64,000 nt of DNA from Lophium mytilinum (GCA_010093605.1 MU004189.1:875834-939833); one strand, 5' to 3'. Counted from the stretch's first letter, positions 1 to 10,987 are shown. Numbers and translations: made by a program. The notes: generated by a model not told the origin, from the letters alone.

Positions 1-247
1 GAGTCATTAATTTATATGCACTGCTTGAGAGACCTTATCACTTATTGGATACGCAGAATAGCGTATTCGGAGTCTTTGCGCGGGTGTTCGCTCACGGGCA
101 CGCCTACTCAATGTGATCGAGGACAACTTCCACTGCACGCATACGCTCCTTCCGCAAATCCAACCACAACAATGGCCGTCTCTTTCTTTCTCACGATGGC
201 GTCCCTCCATCCCTCAGTCATCCTCTTCATCATTCACACTGCCAGCC

Positions 248-689
248 ATGCTTTCTCGCGACGAGCTTGCCATTCTCTTCAAACCCAAGCACCACAGTTG
301 GTCTACGGGCTCAGTAAGGCGTAAGATCTTATCGACGCCTAATGGCAGGTCTCTTAGCCCTCAGGATCTCCGCCGCCAGGTCAAGAACTGCCTTGATTAT
401 CTTCGGTCGGTCAAGAAGAAGAGAGCTCGCATCTACGCTACTGCAAGTAGCCTCCGTCACGCAATCAATTAACCTGATGGAGTGCTAACTTTTGAATCAG
501 GAACGTGCCAACGCCTTCAACCCAGGCTTGTCACGATCGGACTCGCCCGAGCTTCTTCAGTCCGAGAATGACGACGATGCATCCCGCTCGAGTGGCTCTG
601 TCGATCCCTCGCAGCATACTGCATCCCGTTCGAGTGGCTCTGTCGAGGCCCCGAGATGCAAGCGGCTTCGGGAAGATGGAAAGCAATAG
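248..689 (+). CDS. small two-exon hypothetical protein
   Basis: I do not recognise this protein. Exon 1 starts at ATG 248 with a charged N-terminus (MLSRDELAILF). The second exon begins at 501, after a strong CTAAC branch site (484-488) and a CAG acceptor (498-500), and ends at the TAG of 687-689 with a basic tail (KRLREDGKQ). The donor is uncertain: GT at 380 or at 410 keeps phase 0 into the second exon, whereas the GT at 447 does not. The second exon carries an imperfect 42-bp tandem duplication giving SRSSGSV twice. The 3' end of this gene and its flank is copied elsewhere with RIP-like changes (2640-2770), so it lies in repeat-associated DNA. It could be a young or degenerating gene. Confidence 0.45.
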
Positions 690-831
690 AGACGGGTACT
701 AGCCTAGAAAGAAACAGTGAGACTAGTCGAGACGGAAGATTGGTATTCAATACAAAAATAGACACCTCAGAAAAGTGATGGGGGTGAGATTGGGGGCGAA
801 ACCTAAGTACTGAATCCTTATTCGTGTTACC
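650..831. repeat. dispersed repeat, source-like copy
   Basis: This stretch covers the end of the small gene and its 3' flank. Its first 140 bases match 2640-2770 with many C-to-T and G-to-A differences. Its last 46 bases (786-831) match 4046-4091 with few differences. It is the least decayed of the copies in this window. Confidence 0.6.
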
Positions 832-925
832 GCAGAGTCGAAAGGCTTCAGAGCAGCAATGTTTAAAAGGATTTGATGATGCAGAAGTGAGAACATGATT
901 TGCATTTCTAAGCTATGGTACAACC

Positions 926-1893
926 CTACTCGTTCTCCGGTCGCACATTCCAGCCCTTACGCGCAACACCGAACTCCTCCTTGCGTCCGCGCTTCGGAGC
1001 CACCGGGACTTGGTTAGCTGACGGTTCGGCCTGTGAAATCTCGAACCCTCGAGTTTTGGCCGGGGGGGCGTCCGAGTGGTTTGGGTTATGCGTATTCGCT
1101 ACCTTCTTCTTCTGCTGCACGATGTTGTGGTTGTGGTCCCTCTCCTCAATGTAAGACCAGTGTAACTGGCGACGGACTCGAACATGGTCATGACCGAAGG
1201 TGCAATCCGACTTCCAGCATGTGTCTCGATTGACGATGAGCTGCTTGCAGTGGGGCAGGATGTGGTAGACCATCTTGCTGCCGGAGGGGTCCTCAGGGTC
1301 GGCGTGCTCGAAATCTGGGCAAGCGCATTTGCCTTTTGTGAAAGCGTGGCAGAGTTTGTAGCGGTGACAGTGACCGAACGGGCCTGGGTTGCCGGCACTG
1401 CGCGCCTTCTTGTCGGCCTTGGTCATCCTGCGACAAGATTGGCCCTCGACATTCTCGGGACAGCAGTGCGCGAGTACCTCCAGGTACTTGGAAGAAGACT
1501 CTGCGAAGTCCAAGCGACGTTTGAGACAGGCCACAAGTCTGGGCACACTGGTACGCCACTGCTTGGGGTACCCCCACAGGGTTTCCAGGATCTGAGGGCG
1601 ATGTCAAGCTTCCAGCAGTTCATATTAGAGTCTCTCTTGATTAACTGGATGTGCAGCAACCAGGGTACCCCCAACAGTGGTGTCCTCCCAGGAGATAAGG
1701 TCGGCAGCGTAGTCAGGGAATGCAGTCGACGGAAGTTTGGTCGACAGCGACGCGCTTTGCGGAAGAAGACTTCGCTCTTGGTTTTTCTTGCGTGCTTGGG
1801 GGACCTCAGACGGTGGCAGCCAGGTTTCAAAGCGGGCACAAACAACATTCAAAATACAACCGGCACGATGTTTGTGTAAGATTCCGGCTTAGG
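926..1893 (-). CDS. CCCH-type zinc-finger protein or relic, 5' end unresolved
   Basis: The 3' exon (926-1591) is open for 222 codons. It contains two Cys/His clusters: one spaced C-x7-C-x-C-x4-H (CHAFTKGKCACPDFEH) and one spaced C-x9-C-x4-C-x3-H (CKQLIVNRDTC...C...H), which resembles RNA-binding CCCH fingers. The C-terminus is basic. A 54-nt intron is likely at 1592-1645 (donor GTTAAT, acceptor CCTCAG); it joins in phase 0 to an upstream exon that continues toward 1893, where an in-frame stop appears. No ATG exists in that upstream reading frame, so either a further 5' exon exists or the gene is broken. The upstream exon runs directly into the tandem array, whose units repeat its FETWL..SEV coding motif. 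Function beyond nucleic-acid binding cannot be inferred. Confidence 0.45.
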
Positions 1894-2530
1894 GAAGTAT
1901 TGGGTCTGATTCGCACATCGTGACTCTTGACATCGCTTCTCGAAATTTTCGCCTGCTTGGAGGACTTCAGACAGTGCCAGCCAGATATCAAAATGGGCAT
2001 AAATATTGTTTAAGTTAGGGGGGACACAAGATGCATGCAAGATTCCAGCTTAGGGAAGTATTGGGTCTGATTCGCACGTCGTGATTCTTTGACATCGCTT
2101 CTCGAAATTTTCGCCTGCTTGGAGGACTTCAGACGGTGCCAGCCAGATGTCAAAATGGGCATAAACAATGTTCAAGTCAGGGGGGACACGAGATGCATGC
2201 AAGATTCTAGCTTTAGGAGGCGCAGTGTCTAATTACCACGTCGTTATTTATGATATCGCCCCTAAAAATCTTTACCTGCTTAAAGGACTTTAGACGGTGT
2301 TAACTACCCCCTAAATAAACTAAAATTAACCTAATGTAATCTGAACCGCTAAACTTTAATATTCTTTCTCTTATTTTCTTACACTGCTAAAGGATATTAG
2401 ACGGTATTAACTACCCCCTTAACCCGCTTAAACTAGCCCAATCCAATCTAAACTACTTGGAGTTTGACGTTCTATCCCTTATTTTTTGGCATCGCCAAAG
2501 GACTTTAAACAGTATTAGCCCTGTTGTAAA
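1768..2530. repeat. tandem array with 161-162 bp and 107-108 bp periods, RIP-decayed
   Basis: A recurring GGACTTCAGAC-like anchor falls at 1801, 1962, 2124, 2285, 2392 and 2500, giving spacings of 161, 162, 161, 107 and 108. Units share a CTCGAAATTTTCGCCTGCTTGGAGG-like core that becomes steadily richer in A and T from left to right. The first units overlap the 5' part of the CCCH gene on the minus strand. The decay pattern (C to T, G to A) is that expected of RIP. Confidence 0.8.
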
Positions 2531-2639
2531 TAGTATACATGGCGGTAGCAAAATAGATATATATAGCACAGCATTTACAGATTTATAAATAGTAGATATA
2601 AAAGGTGGAACTTGTATTTATATTAGCAATCACGGGCCC

Positions 2640-2790
2640 CTGAGATGCAGCGGGTGTTGGGAAGATGAAAAGCAATATAAGCTTAGGAAGAAATACTAAG
2701 ACTAGTTAAGATGGAAAATTGGTAGTTAATATAAAATTAGATACCTAAGAAAGATAATAGGGAAAGGGAAGCGCCGCGGCCCTTATAGAC
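2640..2790. repeat. RIP-like mutated copy of 650-790
   Basis: The copy aligns with 650-790 from GAGATGC onward. Differences are mostly C-to-T and G-to-A (for example GTCGAGACGG against GTTAAGATGG), plus a few small gaps. The reading frame of the source gene is destroyed here. Confidence 0.7.
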
Positions 2791-5000
2791 CCCTACTACT
2801 ATCCACAGTTCCACGCCCGCTTAAACACCCATAACAGCAACCCTTGGCAATTCCAATGTAAAGCGTGAAGCAGAGGGCGTTTTCACGGGCGCATAAACCT
2901 CGGCACGAAGCAACCATGGAACCACGCTTCTATTCTGAGACTGTGCAAGCCCTGCACCTCACCCGCGAGACGTGCGGAGCGTAGCTGAGAGTTCTGGGCG
3001 GAGTAAGCTTTATGCGGAGCTTAATTGATTGCAAAGGTTAATCCGAAACGAGATGCATTAGTCGTGCTGACTACCTACGATGAACTTAAGCATTAGGGAT
3101 GGCTTGCTGACGGATGAGGCTGAGTGGGGGAGCTGACACGGGCGTTTTGAGTGGGAAAAGCTGACAGGTACCACACAGCGCGGTGACGTCGAGAGCTGAG
3201 ATTCAAGAGTAGAAACGGAGAAGGGTTGATGCTAGAATTGGAGATGGAGACGAGAGTTTTGTAGAGCTGTGAAGTATACTGTTACACGTACTTACTACTT
3301 GCCATCGCCTGAGTGGCTTCAACGGCACCGGAGGAATTCGGCCTCGATGTAGCTTCCGCGACAGGTAGGTCAGGTAGACATCCGCACCCTACTTAATCAC
3401 TCAACTAGCTTAGCGTGCTGCCTTGGGCGGTGGCGTGTAGTCAGTTGGGGCAAAGACGCAATGAGGTAATTAGCCGATGATGATGGAATCCTAATCGAAG
3501 TAAGCTTTTGTCTCACCCACGATCTGGGAATCCGAGACGACATGTCAGCGGCTCGCGGAATACATAAGCTTAAACTAGCAACCTGGCATGGTGATGCTGA
3601 CAGATACGCGAGTCTAGACATGGGGTGGCTGAGCACTGCCCGCTACTGGACACAAACGGAAGTGTGTACTTAGCCTGCTGTGCAAGATGGCGTCAAGTGG
3701 CTATCGAGCTGAAGTGATGTATCGGCGACTAGCAATACGAGGAAGAAACTACCGAAGGGCTGACATCTGATCAGGTTGTAAAAGATCTGTCAGTAGCGGA
3801 CTGCGGAGTTCGCAGTGCTCGTGTGCCGGATGAGCTATTAACGATGACTGAGAACGCCCATGAGTGAACCAGGGTACATGGCCCTCAAATGAGCCTCCCT
3901 CCTCAGTAGCAGAGGAGTCAGTTCAGGTTTCCTAGTGTATCCATATCAATGAATGGGCGTACGGGCGTATGGCGTATCTTGTCAGCGCGCTGCGCATTGG
4001 TACCCGCTGCAGTGAGAAGTCTGTTGGGGTTTCACGAGCGGCGGGTGAGATTGGGGGCGGAACCTAAGTACCGCATCCTTATTCCTGTCTCTTAAGGTTT
4101 CGTATGCCAAGCTAGCGCTTGAGCTTGATCAACGGGCTTAGCACTGTAGAAGCCAGGTCGGATAACGAGGCCGCGGTACGTTCAAGAAGAAAGAGGAGGT
4201 TTGAACTGAGGTTTCTCGTAACTGAATATGCCACCTTATACACCGACGAGAGGATTGAGATGTGGGCGTTGCCATGTTTCTCTGGAGAATCCTAGTAAAT
4301 TTTCCCTTTTCCCGTGACAAACAAAAGTCGAATCTTTGTGGGAAGGATTCAAATGTGACGGAGGCCGAACATTAAGATTGGGCACATCGCTCGAACGGAT
4401 CTACGCTGCGGACTTGAATTGGTATTTGGTTGTGGTTCAAGTTCAAATGGATGAGGGCAGTGCACTTCAACGGATATGGCCTGGTTAGCGAGATGGGAAG
4501 AATGAGGTGTGGTCGCGGAGCTAGGAAGTTACTCCGGAAAAGATGACAGATTGAAGAGTGACCATCTATTTCTCCACACAAAGCCAGTCGATTATCAATA
4601 GAATCCCGGGGCCGTATAAGCTCTGGAGTCGGCTTGATGCTACTTACGGTCTATGCGGGAGCATAGCATACATACCTCTTGCGGACTCGTTCCACGAAAT
4701 CATTTCCTATCTTGGTACTTTGCCAGTGATGTATGGTAGTGCATGACGAAGCTTCGGGTTGTACAAATGCCCGCAGAAGAATTGATTTCACATGTGTCCG
4801 CCGATCAGGCCCCAGGCCACGTCCAAATTCTGTACTTCCCATAACTCCTGGTGAATTTTAAGGTTTAAATCCTGGATCCTATGCTGCTACGGAGGTTGTG
4901 CTAGTTAGGGCACCACTCACAGTCTAGTATGTAACTTTCCGTGTCGTACAACAGCGCACATCGCACGTAAAACGGAGCGCGTTCGAAACTGCCGCCGCAG
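2791..5000. other. gene-poor intergenic region with a 46-bp repeat fragment
   Basis: Only short overlapping ORFs on both strands are present, with no recognisable protein and no convincing splice-linked set of exons. A 46-bp fragment at 4046-4091 matches 786-831 closely. I see no terminal inverted repeats or transposase. Confidence 0.6.
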
Positions 5001-7413
5001 GATTCGTGTCACCCAGCCTTGTTGTGAGAAGAGAAAGTATGATGCGCTGAGGTGAGCACAATCCTGTGCGGCCGTAATCGCTCAGTTCAGGGAGCATTGC
5101 GCAAACACAGTTAGGTTCCGACACATCCGGGAAAGGTGCATGGAGGGGTGGTTGTTGGATGGCTGCTGCCCTTGCTGCGGATTGTTTCCTGTTCGACGTC
5201 GCACAGTTGTACTTGGTGTCCGCCGCCGTCGGAGGCGGTGCGCCCGGATATCGTATATTGGGCAATATGCGCAGATCATCCTGGCGGTCCTTATTACTGG
5301 GGCAGAGTTACTGTATTGCGATGCAGGCGGATCTTGGGGCAGTTGGGGCCGGGTTTCGCGTCGTATTGACAATCCGCCCAACAGATGCTAGGATGCGCTA
5401 GCGATGAGGGAATCGTAGTGCTTGGCCTAGCTTAAATTCGGGGTCCGAGGTTGCAGCTTGTGCGTCTGTGGTGTGCTCGTGTGGATGCATGGCAAGGCGA
5501 TGAATGCTTGGGATCATTGGCAATGTGCCATGCGGCTGGCGAGGGCGGTGTCTGGTGGCGCGAGTCTGGACCTGCTGCGGCATTCGGTGACTGATGGCAT
5601 GAATTTGAGAGGGTTGTGGCTGCACCAGAGGAGCCTCTCGCTGTCAGTAAGCGCCGCTTTGGGCAGGCGGCGCGAGTTCAAGTGGAGTCTGCGGTGGCTG
5701 TCGGGAAAGCGTAGGCGGGCAGGCTTTGGCACCAAGGCATGAGGCGCAGTAGAGCTGCAACTGACAGCTGATTCCGCTGCAGCTGGGAGCGCCAGGCTCG
5801 TTTTTGGGGTCATATGCAGCTTCTGGGGCAAACGAGGAGCGACGAGAGCGGACGAGAGCCATCTGGAGGAACGACGGCGCTGCTGGGCGGCGTGGTGGCT
5901 TGCCCTGGCGTTCCACTGGCGCTCCGTCCTAGCATTTAACCTTACTTCGAACACGAACCTTATCTTATTCCCTGCCAGCTAGCCGAGCGCCTCAGCGGGC
6001 TGTCGTATGACTTGGGACTCCCCGCGGAACCCAGTTCTGCCGACTACGACGAGAGACGCATTGCACAGCGCGTGGAGGCCCCGGCCGGCGTGAGGTAAAC
6101 GACGCGCGAGTCGACGGCTTGCGCAACCACTGCGAGTGTATCGAAGGAGGGCAAACAAGGGCAAACGAGGGAACAAGGCGCCGAGAAGGCAGGCTGACGC
6201 GGCCTGGCGACTGCGAGCTCCGCAATGTCGACAAAGCGACTCGCCCTGGGCATTTCTTGTCTTTACGTTGCGCGGCTTGGCCGGCGTTGAAACAAAGTCC
6301 CGGCGGCGTGTGTCTGGTGCCAGCATCCTGCTCGGTGCAATGTCTTGCTGTGGTTAAGTTGCGACGCCAGTGGACCCTCCCTTGCATCGCACGCCCACGG
6401 CGCTGCTGAGCGTCGCCCCATGTTTGCACTTGCCGCTGAGTGCGTTATGATCGCTCGTACCGAGTGCGGTGAGTGGATGGCCGCCCACTCCAAGCACCAA
6501 GCCCAAGGCTATGCCACGCAATATTGGCGACGTGGGATCCGACGCTGGCGCCCGCAACCAGATGATGGAGTGAGAGGCAGAAATGACGGAAGGCTTTACC
6601 GCAGTGGCGATCGAGGCTCTGCAGATGGTTAGGGACGTGGATTGTCAGCGTTTCGAGCCTTTGAGGTCCCTTGGTCGGAGCCCTGTCAGCACCAGCGGGC
6701 GTTTCCTGGCGGGCTGGGTGGTGCGGGAGCAGAGTAAGCTTAAAGTGAGGCATCGTGTGCTTATCGACGGGAGGCCTAGGGCCCCTGGGCTGACGTTGCG
6801 TGTGGAGCCGGGCGGAAACCTTTCCCAGCTGGGGCCAAGAGGGACAAGCGTCCAATGCTTGGCCATGCATTGAGATGGCGCGAAGAAAACCCGAGGAAAG
6901 GAGAGGCCGAGGCGTCATGCTCACCTGGTCGGCATACCGTGCATACACGGCACGAAGAGAATAGAGCTGCGGGTCGCTTGTCGCTTAATGGCACTCGTTG
7001 ACGATGCTGCGTAGTACATACCTACGTACCTGTTGAAGGAGCTCTGCGAAGGAAGAGCCTAGCTGCCGTGGCCGCGAATCGTGCTATTTCGAGACCACAA
7101 TGCAAGCTTGGCGGGGTCGTCTAGGGGTCTTGATGCGTGTCCAGTGGTGTTGATGGAGTTTGAAGCGTGGATCTCATGAGTCAAGACTCTGTCGTCAGCC
7201 GGTCGGGACCATAGGGAAAGGACCACACAACGGCCACTCGCGGACACACAATAGCCTCGACTGCGTGTGTTTGCTGCTCGCGGAGGCTGCAGCATCCGTG
7301 GTGGCACATGGAGATGGAGGCACATGAGAGCCTGCGAGAGGCCGTACCCAACGGGCCAAGAGATGCAGGCCTCGTCGATAAATAAGGATTGGGTTTAGGT
7401 TGGTTAGCGCGGT

Positions 7414-7421
7414 TTAAAGTT
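7414..7421 (+). promoter_or_regulatory. Wor1/WOPR-like element TTAAAGTT
   Basis: The sequence TTAAAGTT followed by A matches eight of nine positions of the TTAAAGTTT motif reported for Candida albicans Wor1. It lies about 1.15 kb upstream of the WOPR gene's ATG. Autoregulation is known for this family, so the site is a candidate for self-binding, but one match can be chance. Confidence 0.35.
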
Positions 7422-8053
7422 ATGAGGTTAATCCGACCCGGCTCAGGGAAGGCGGCCGCGTCCCGAGATCCTCGCATCCCAAGCCCGTATTGCGAAAAAT
7501 AGCAGTGCCGAGCGTCACCGCTCCCGGATGCTGTCCACTTTTCATCTAGTATCTGCGTACATACAGTGAATCTCGCTCCATAGCGCACCCGGGACGCCGC
7601 AGTCTTTGGCGCACGGCAGACAGCGCCCAGCGTACGGCGAGGCAGCTCGACGCGCAGCGGATGGAGCAAGGCCCGTGGTTGGTTGGTGACGGGAGAAAGC
7701 TTGTCCCGACCTGCGGACGCTTTCAAGGTTCATCGCTATCAGGCGCCACCCAAGCCTCTGGGCCGATCGCTGGCCAGGGTGGGCGAGCGTCCTCCGAGAA
7801 AAGACACAGTGCGCATTCCTTATGACACTCATATCCCTCCCACACCAAACCAACAAGCTGCATCGCCTCTCCTCGCCCGCCCTCCGCCCATCCTCCGCTG
7901 TTCCATCCTAACCCACGCCGCATCCCACGGGGCAGCTTCACGCCTCCGCCGCTTCTTCTCCGTTCGCCTCACCAACAGCGTTTCATCCTCCCGAGCACTG
8001 CTTGCTTCGCCTACGCGGCGGGCATTACGACAGCGCTCCACGCGGTCCGCTTG

Positions 8054-8481
8054 GTAAGTCGAGCTTTCCTTCCTCTCCTCTGGCCCTCCTCTGCCCAGCC
8101 TGCCGCGATTGCGGTGTTCCGAGATGAATGAAGCGCCCGCTCGCCCAGATCATCGACTTTCTTCCCTCGCACCCCGCTCGCTGGCCATGAGATGATTGCG
8201 AGATGAGTGCGACTGGACGAGGCCGTCACAAGCTTGACGCCAGCCTCCGCTATTCCTCCTCCAAATCCCTCATGGCCGCACGGCGTCGCATCCTGCCCAG
8301 CGCCGAGCCACTACGCCGCACCCCCCTGGTGTTGCCAAGGTGTTGCAGAGCTCCACCCGCACATGCCACTTCCGGCCCTTCTATTTCGAGACCAACAGCT
8401 CTTCTAATTCGGGCCCACTTGGCCTCCACTTAACCTTAATCCACAATAATCCACTACGCGAACTAACACATATGCTTCTAG
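8054..8481 (+). other. probable 5' leader intron of the WOPR gene
   Basis: A perfect GTAAGT donor occurs at 8054-8059. An ACTAACA branch-like sequence at about 8462-8468 is followed by a TTCTAG acceptor ending at 8481, 83 bases before the start codon. The region between has no long ORF on the plus strand. This would make a 428-nt intron in the leader. Confidence 0.5.
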
Positions 8482-8563
8482 TTGCGCCTATACCCGCACT
8501 ATCCATACTTCGTCACATATCCCACACTTTCGTTGAGAGCCACTCTCACCCTCCGTCTTTGCT

Positions 8564-10168
8564 ATGGAGACCTACCAGGGCCACGTCCGCACGCCCACCG
8601 ACGCCATCCTGCTCTTCGAAGCCTGTCGCCTCGGCCTGCTGCCCCGCGTGCAGCGACGACTCTCGGAGAAAGAACGCCAGCAGATCAAGTCCGGATCAGT
8701 CTTTGTGTGGGATGAGCGCGAAGCTGGCATGCGGAGATGGACCGACGGGAAGTCCTGGAGTGCAAGCCGTGTGTCTGGCAGTTTTCTGACCTACCGCGAG
8801 ATGGAGGGCAAGCGAGGCGGTATTCACCTCCCGCCGCTGCCCCAAGGGACCAGTGCTGCGCGCAGGGCCAGAGAGCGATCGAACCAGCAGTCGGACGGGT
8901 CTAAAGGCGAATCAGATGAGGACGGCCCCGATGGATACCGCTACAAACCAGATGGACTCATGAAGCAGTCCTTCAGCATCACCACCCAGAACGGCCAGCA
9001 CTTGCATCTGATCAGCTACTACGCCAGGTCGCATCCAACCGCCACAGACTTGCGCCAGCCTTCGGCAGACGCCACTCTGCGACACATCCGTCCACCAAAG
9101 AACATGTATCCCGAGTCCACCGTCAACGAGTCCACCGGCGGTGTGCCTGCTGTTACTCGAGGTCCAATGCCTGGCTCGCCGTATGCCCATTCGCCGCACC
9201 CAATTGCCATGGCCTCGCCCTACAACCGACCGGGAGCTACCCATCCTCAAGGCTACGGTGGTAGCTGGCCACCAACTCCCAACGGTACTCCGCCTTACGC
9301 GTATGCCTACTACCCTCACCCACAGGGACCCCCACCGCCAGGACAATCTCCGTTGCAGTACGCACACTACCCATCGCACGTGTATGCGCACCCGCAGCAA
9401 GGCCCTACATTCCTGGACCGCCCACCACCTCCCTTGAGTAACAATGGAGTACCCCCGCCTCCACCTCACATGGCGCCAATGGCCGGACACCCTCATCATC
9501 CACCGCCTCCACACCACCAGCAACATTCGCAACACCCTCAGCACCTGCAGCACCCTCAACATCCCCAGCACCCACAGCATCCACAGCATCCGCAACACTC
9601 GCAACATTCGCAACACCCCGCATACTCAATGGCACCCCAGCATCACCCGCAATACATTCCGAACCCCTCACCTCATGCAAACCATGCTCCGTATCCCCCG
9701 CAGCAGCCACCACTTCCCAATGGCGGACACCAGATTGACCCAAGATTGGCAATCAACTCGGCACCACAACCGCCAAGCGAATTGGCCCAGGGACCCCACC
9801 TTCCAGCGCTCAATGGGTCAGTCGGTGCCTCCTCGAATGGCGACCGAGTCCCTTCGCCGCACCTGTCGGGCTCTCGGCCGCAAAACTCGGAGTCGCTGTC
9901 TGTGCCGGAGACGAACGTTAGCGCAACCGCTAATGTACCTTCTCCTGCACGAACAATCCCAAGCGTCGGCTCTCTGCTGAACAACCCTCCTCCAAACGAG
10001 CCTTCGAACGATAGCCGCAGCCAGCAGAGTAACAGCAGACACGGAAGCAGGAGCCCGAACAGCAACCTCCAGCGATCTGCCCAGGACATCGCAGGCGACA
10101 GGATGAATGTTCGTGCTACAGATCAGTCAGCCTTACGAAAACTTGACTCCCAGCTGCTAGTGCGATGA
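8564..10168 (+). CDS. sge1: WOPR-domain transcription regulator (Gti1/Pac2 family, Sge1/Ryp1/Wor1 type)
   Basis: This is a 534-residue intronless protein. The N-terminus is a near-consensus WOPRa block (ETYQGHVRTPTDAILLFEA, then KSGSVFVWDEREAGMRRWTDG and KSWSASRVSGSFLTYRE), about residues 2-85. WOPRb follows at about 125-185 (YRYKPDGLMKQSFSI and HLHLISYY). Members bind DNA directly through the two WOPR blocks and control morphology, development, secondary metabolism and effector genes in fungi. The remainder is low complexity: Pro/His/Gln-rich with a run of HPQ units at about residues 320-350, then Ser/Asn-rich. The start is the first ATG of the frame and lies immediately before the WOPRa block, as in relatives. 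Family assignment is secure; which processes it governs here is unknown. Confidence 0.95.
   Translation: METYQGHVRTPTDAILLFEACRLGLLPRVQRRLSEKERQQIKSGSVFVWDEREAGMRRWTDGKSWSASRVSGSFLTYREMEGKRGGIHLPPLPQGTSAARRARERSNQQSDGSKGESDEDGPDGYRYKPDGLMKQSFSITTQNGQHLHLISYYARSHPTATDLRQPSADATLRHIRPPKNMYPESTVNESTGGVPAVTRGPMPGSPYAHSPHPIAMASPYNRPGATHPQGYGGSWPPTPNGTPPYAYAYYPHPQGPPPPGQSPLQYAHYPSHVYAHPQQGPTFLDRPPPPLSNNGVPPPPPHMAPMAGHPHHPPPPHHQQHSQHPQHLQHPQHPQHPQHPQHPQHSQHSQHPAYSMAPQHHPQYIPNPSPHANHAPYPPQQPPLPNGGHQIDPRLAINSAPQPPSELAQGPHLPALNGSVGASSNGDRVPSPHLSGSRPQNSESLSVPETNVSATANVPSPARTIPSVGSLLNNPPPNEPSNDSRSQQSNSRHGSRSPNSNLQRSAQDIAGDRMNVRATDQSALRKLDSQLLVR
9525..9625 (+). repeat. in-gene minisatellite encoding HPQ repeats
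   Basis: Imperfect CAGCACCCA-type 9-bp units encode repeated His-Pro-Gln with occasional Leu or Ser. It lies in the disordered tail of the WOPR protein and is a candidate site for length variation between strains. Confidence 0.8.
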
Positions 10169-10987
10169 GAATTTCACAATCTGCTTCGGGAACTTTTCCT
10201 TCTCCTTTTCCACACTTTCAGATTGTTCTTGCACTTTGAGTCAAGATGGTTATGTTTCTTTGTTTCTTATGTGGGCTTCAACGGAAAGAGAAAATTGGCG
10301 TTCGGTGGACCGGTCGACGGCGTTGCTGCATCCTACAGCCTGCATACCCGGTATCTGTGCATTTTACGGTGTTTTTGGGAAATTCTGACGGACACCCATT
10401 TGACAATTCTGCTTTCTTTCGGTTTTCCTTCTCTGCATGTCCACCAATTCTATGGGTCTGGCGGCAGGAGGGCAAATGGGTGACGTTGTAACAATACGCA
10501 GGCCCAAAGTCTAAATGACTGGGCTCGAGTGGGAGCAGGCGTTCTCGTAAGGCTAGATAGTGCGTTATCCTGCGATGCAATCAAGTGTGGTTAACTTACT
10601 CTACTGCTTTGGGCCGATCCGTTTGCTGTGATTATTACGTGGTGAACCTACATGTCGGACGAAGCAAGCATAGAAACAGTAGTATGTGCTTATGTGTGAG
10701 TTCGAACTGCGACGACGCGTGAATATATACGAGTCTAATCTAACTGTCGACTACCCCCAATCAGCCTGCCGAACTCTACTTCTCCTCATATCAAACCCAT
10801 CCGCGAGTTACCCATACAGTATATGTCATCATACACCACCCCGCTCTACCAGCCGCGAGACAATCCAACGCTCAAACACTGCCACTCGCATTCCCTCCCA
10901 AGTCTATCCTATGCTCTCCCCACCCGGGCCCCAAATTATCCGAGATCATGCATATCCGTTATCCCCCTAACGGCCGCCGCGCACAAC
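10169..10987. other. convergent intergenic region, WOPR gene / cytochrome b5 gene
   Basis: Both neighbours end into this 0.8 kb stretch. It contains no recognisable gene. An imperfect inverted repeat lies at about 10502-10527 (GCCC[AA]AGTC, loop TAAAT, GACTGGGC, with a two-base bulge), which may mark a 3' end. Confidence 0.5.

Larger units (their letters stand above)
5001..8563 (+). promoter_or_regulatory. long GC-rich upstream region of the WOPR regulator
   Basis: About 3.5 kb contains no recognisable gene; the many short ORFs overlap each other on both strands, as expected in GC-rich noncoding DNA. It becomes pyrimidine-rich toward the gene (about 7850-8120), typical of a fungal core promoter and leader. 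A TTAAAGTT element lies at 7414-7421 and a strong leader intron is predicted at 8054-8481. Long upstream regions are known for WOR1-type regulators in yeasts; here the extent of the promoter is inference. Confidence 0.5.

Noticed and set aside
1184-1879. 231-codon plus-strand ORF
   Set aside because: Antisense to the Cys/His-rich exon, with no family features.
2771-4045. Transposon inserted into a repeat copy
   Set aside because: No terminal inverted repeats, target-site duplication or transposase remains are visible.
8912-9616. 234-codon minus-strand ORF over the WOPR gene
   Set aside because: It is the antisense reading of His/Pro/Gln-rich repeats and has only Trp/Arg/Leu repeats; the plus-strand protein is unmistakable.
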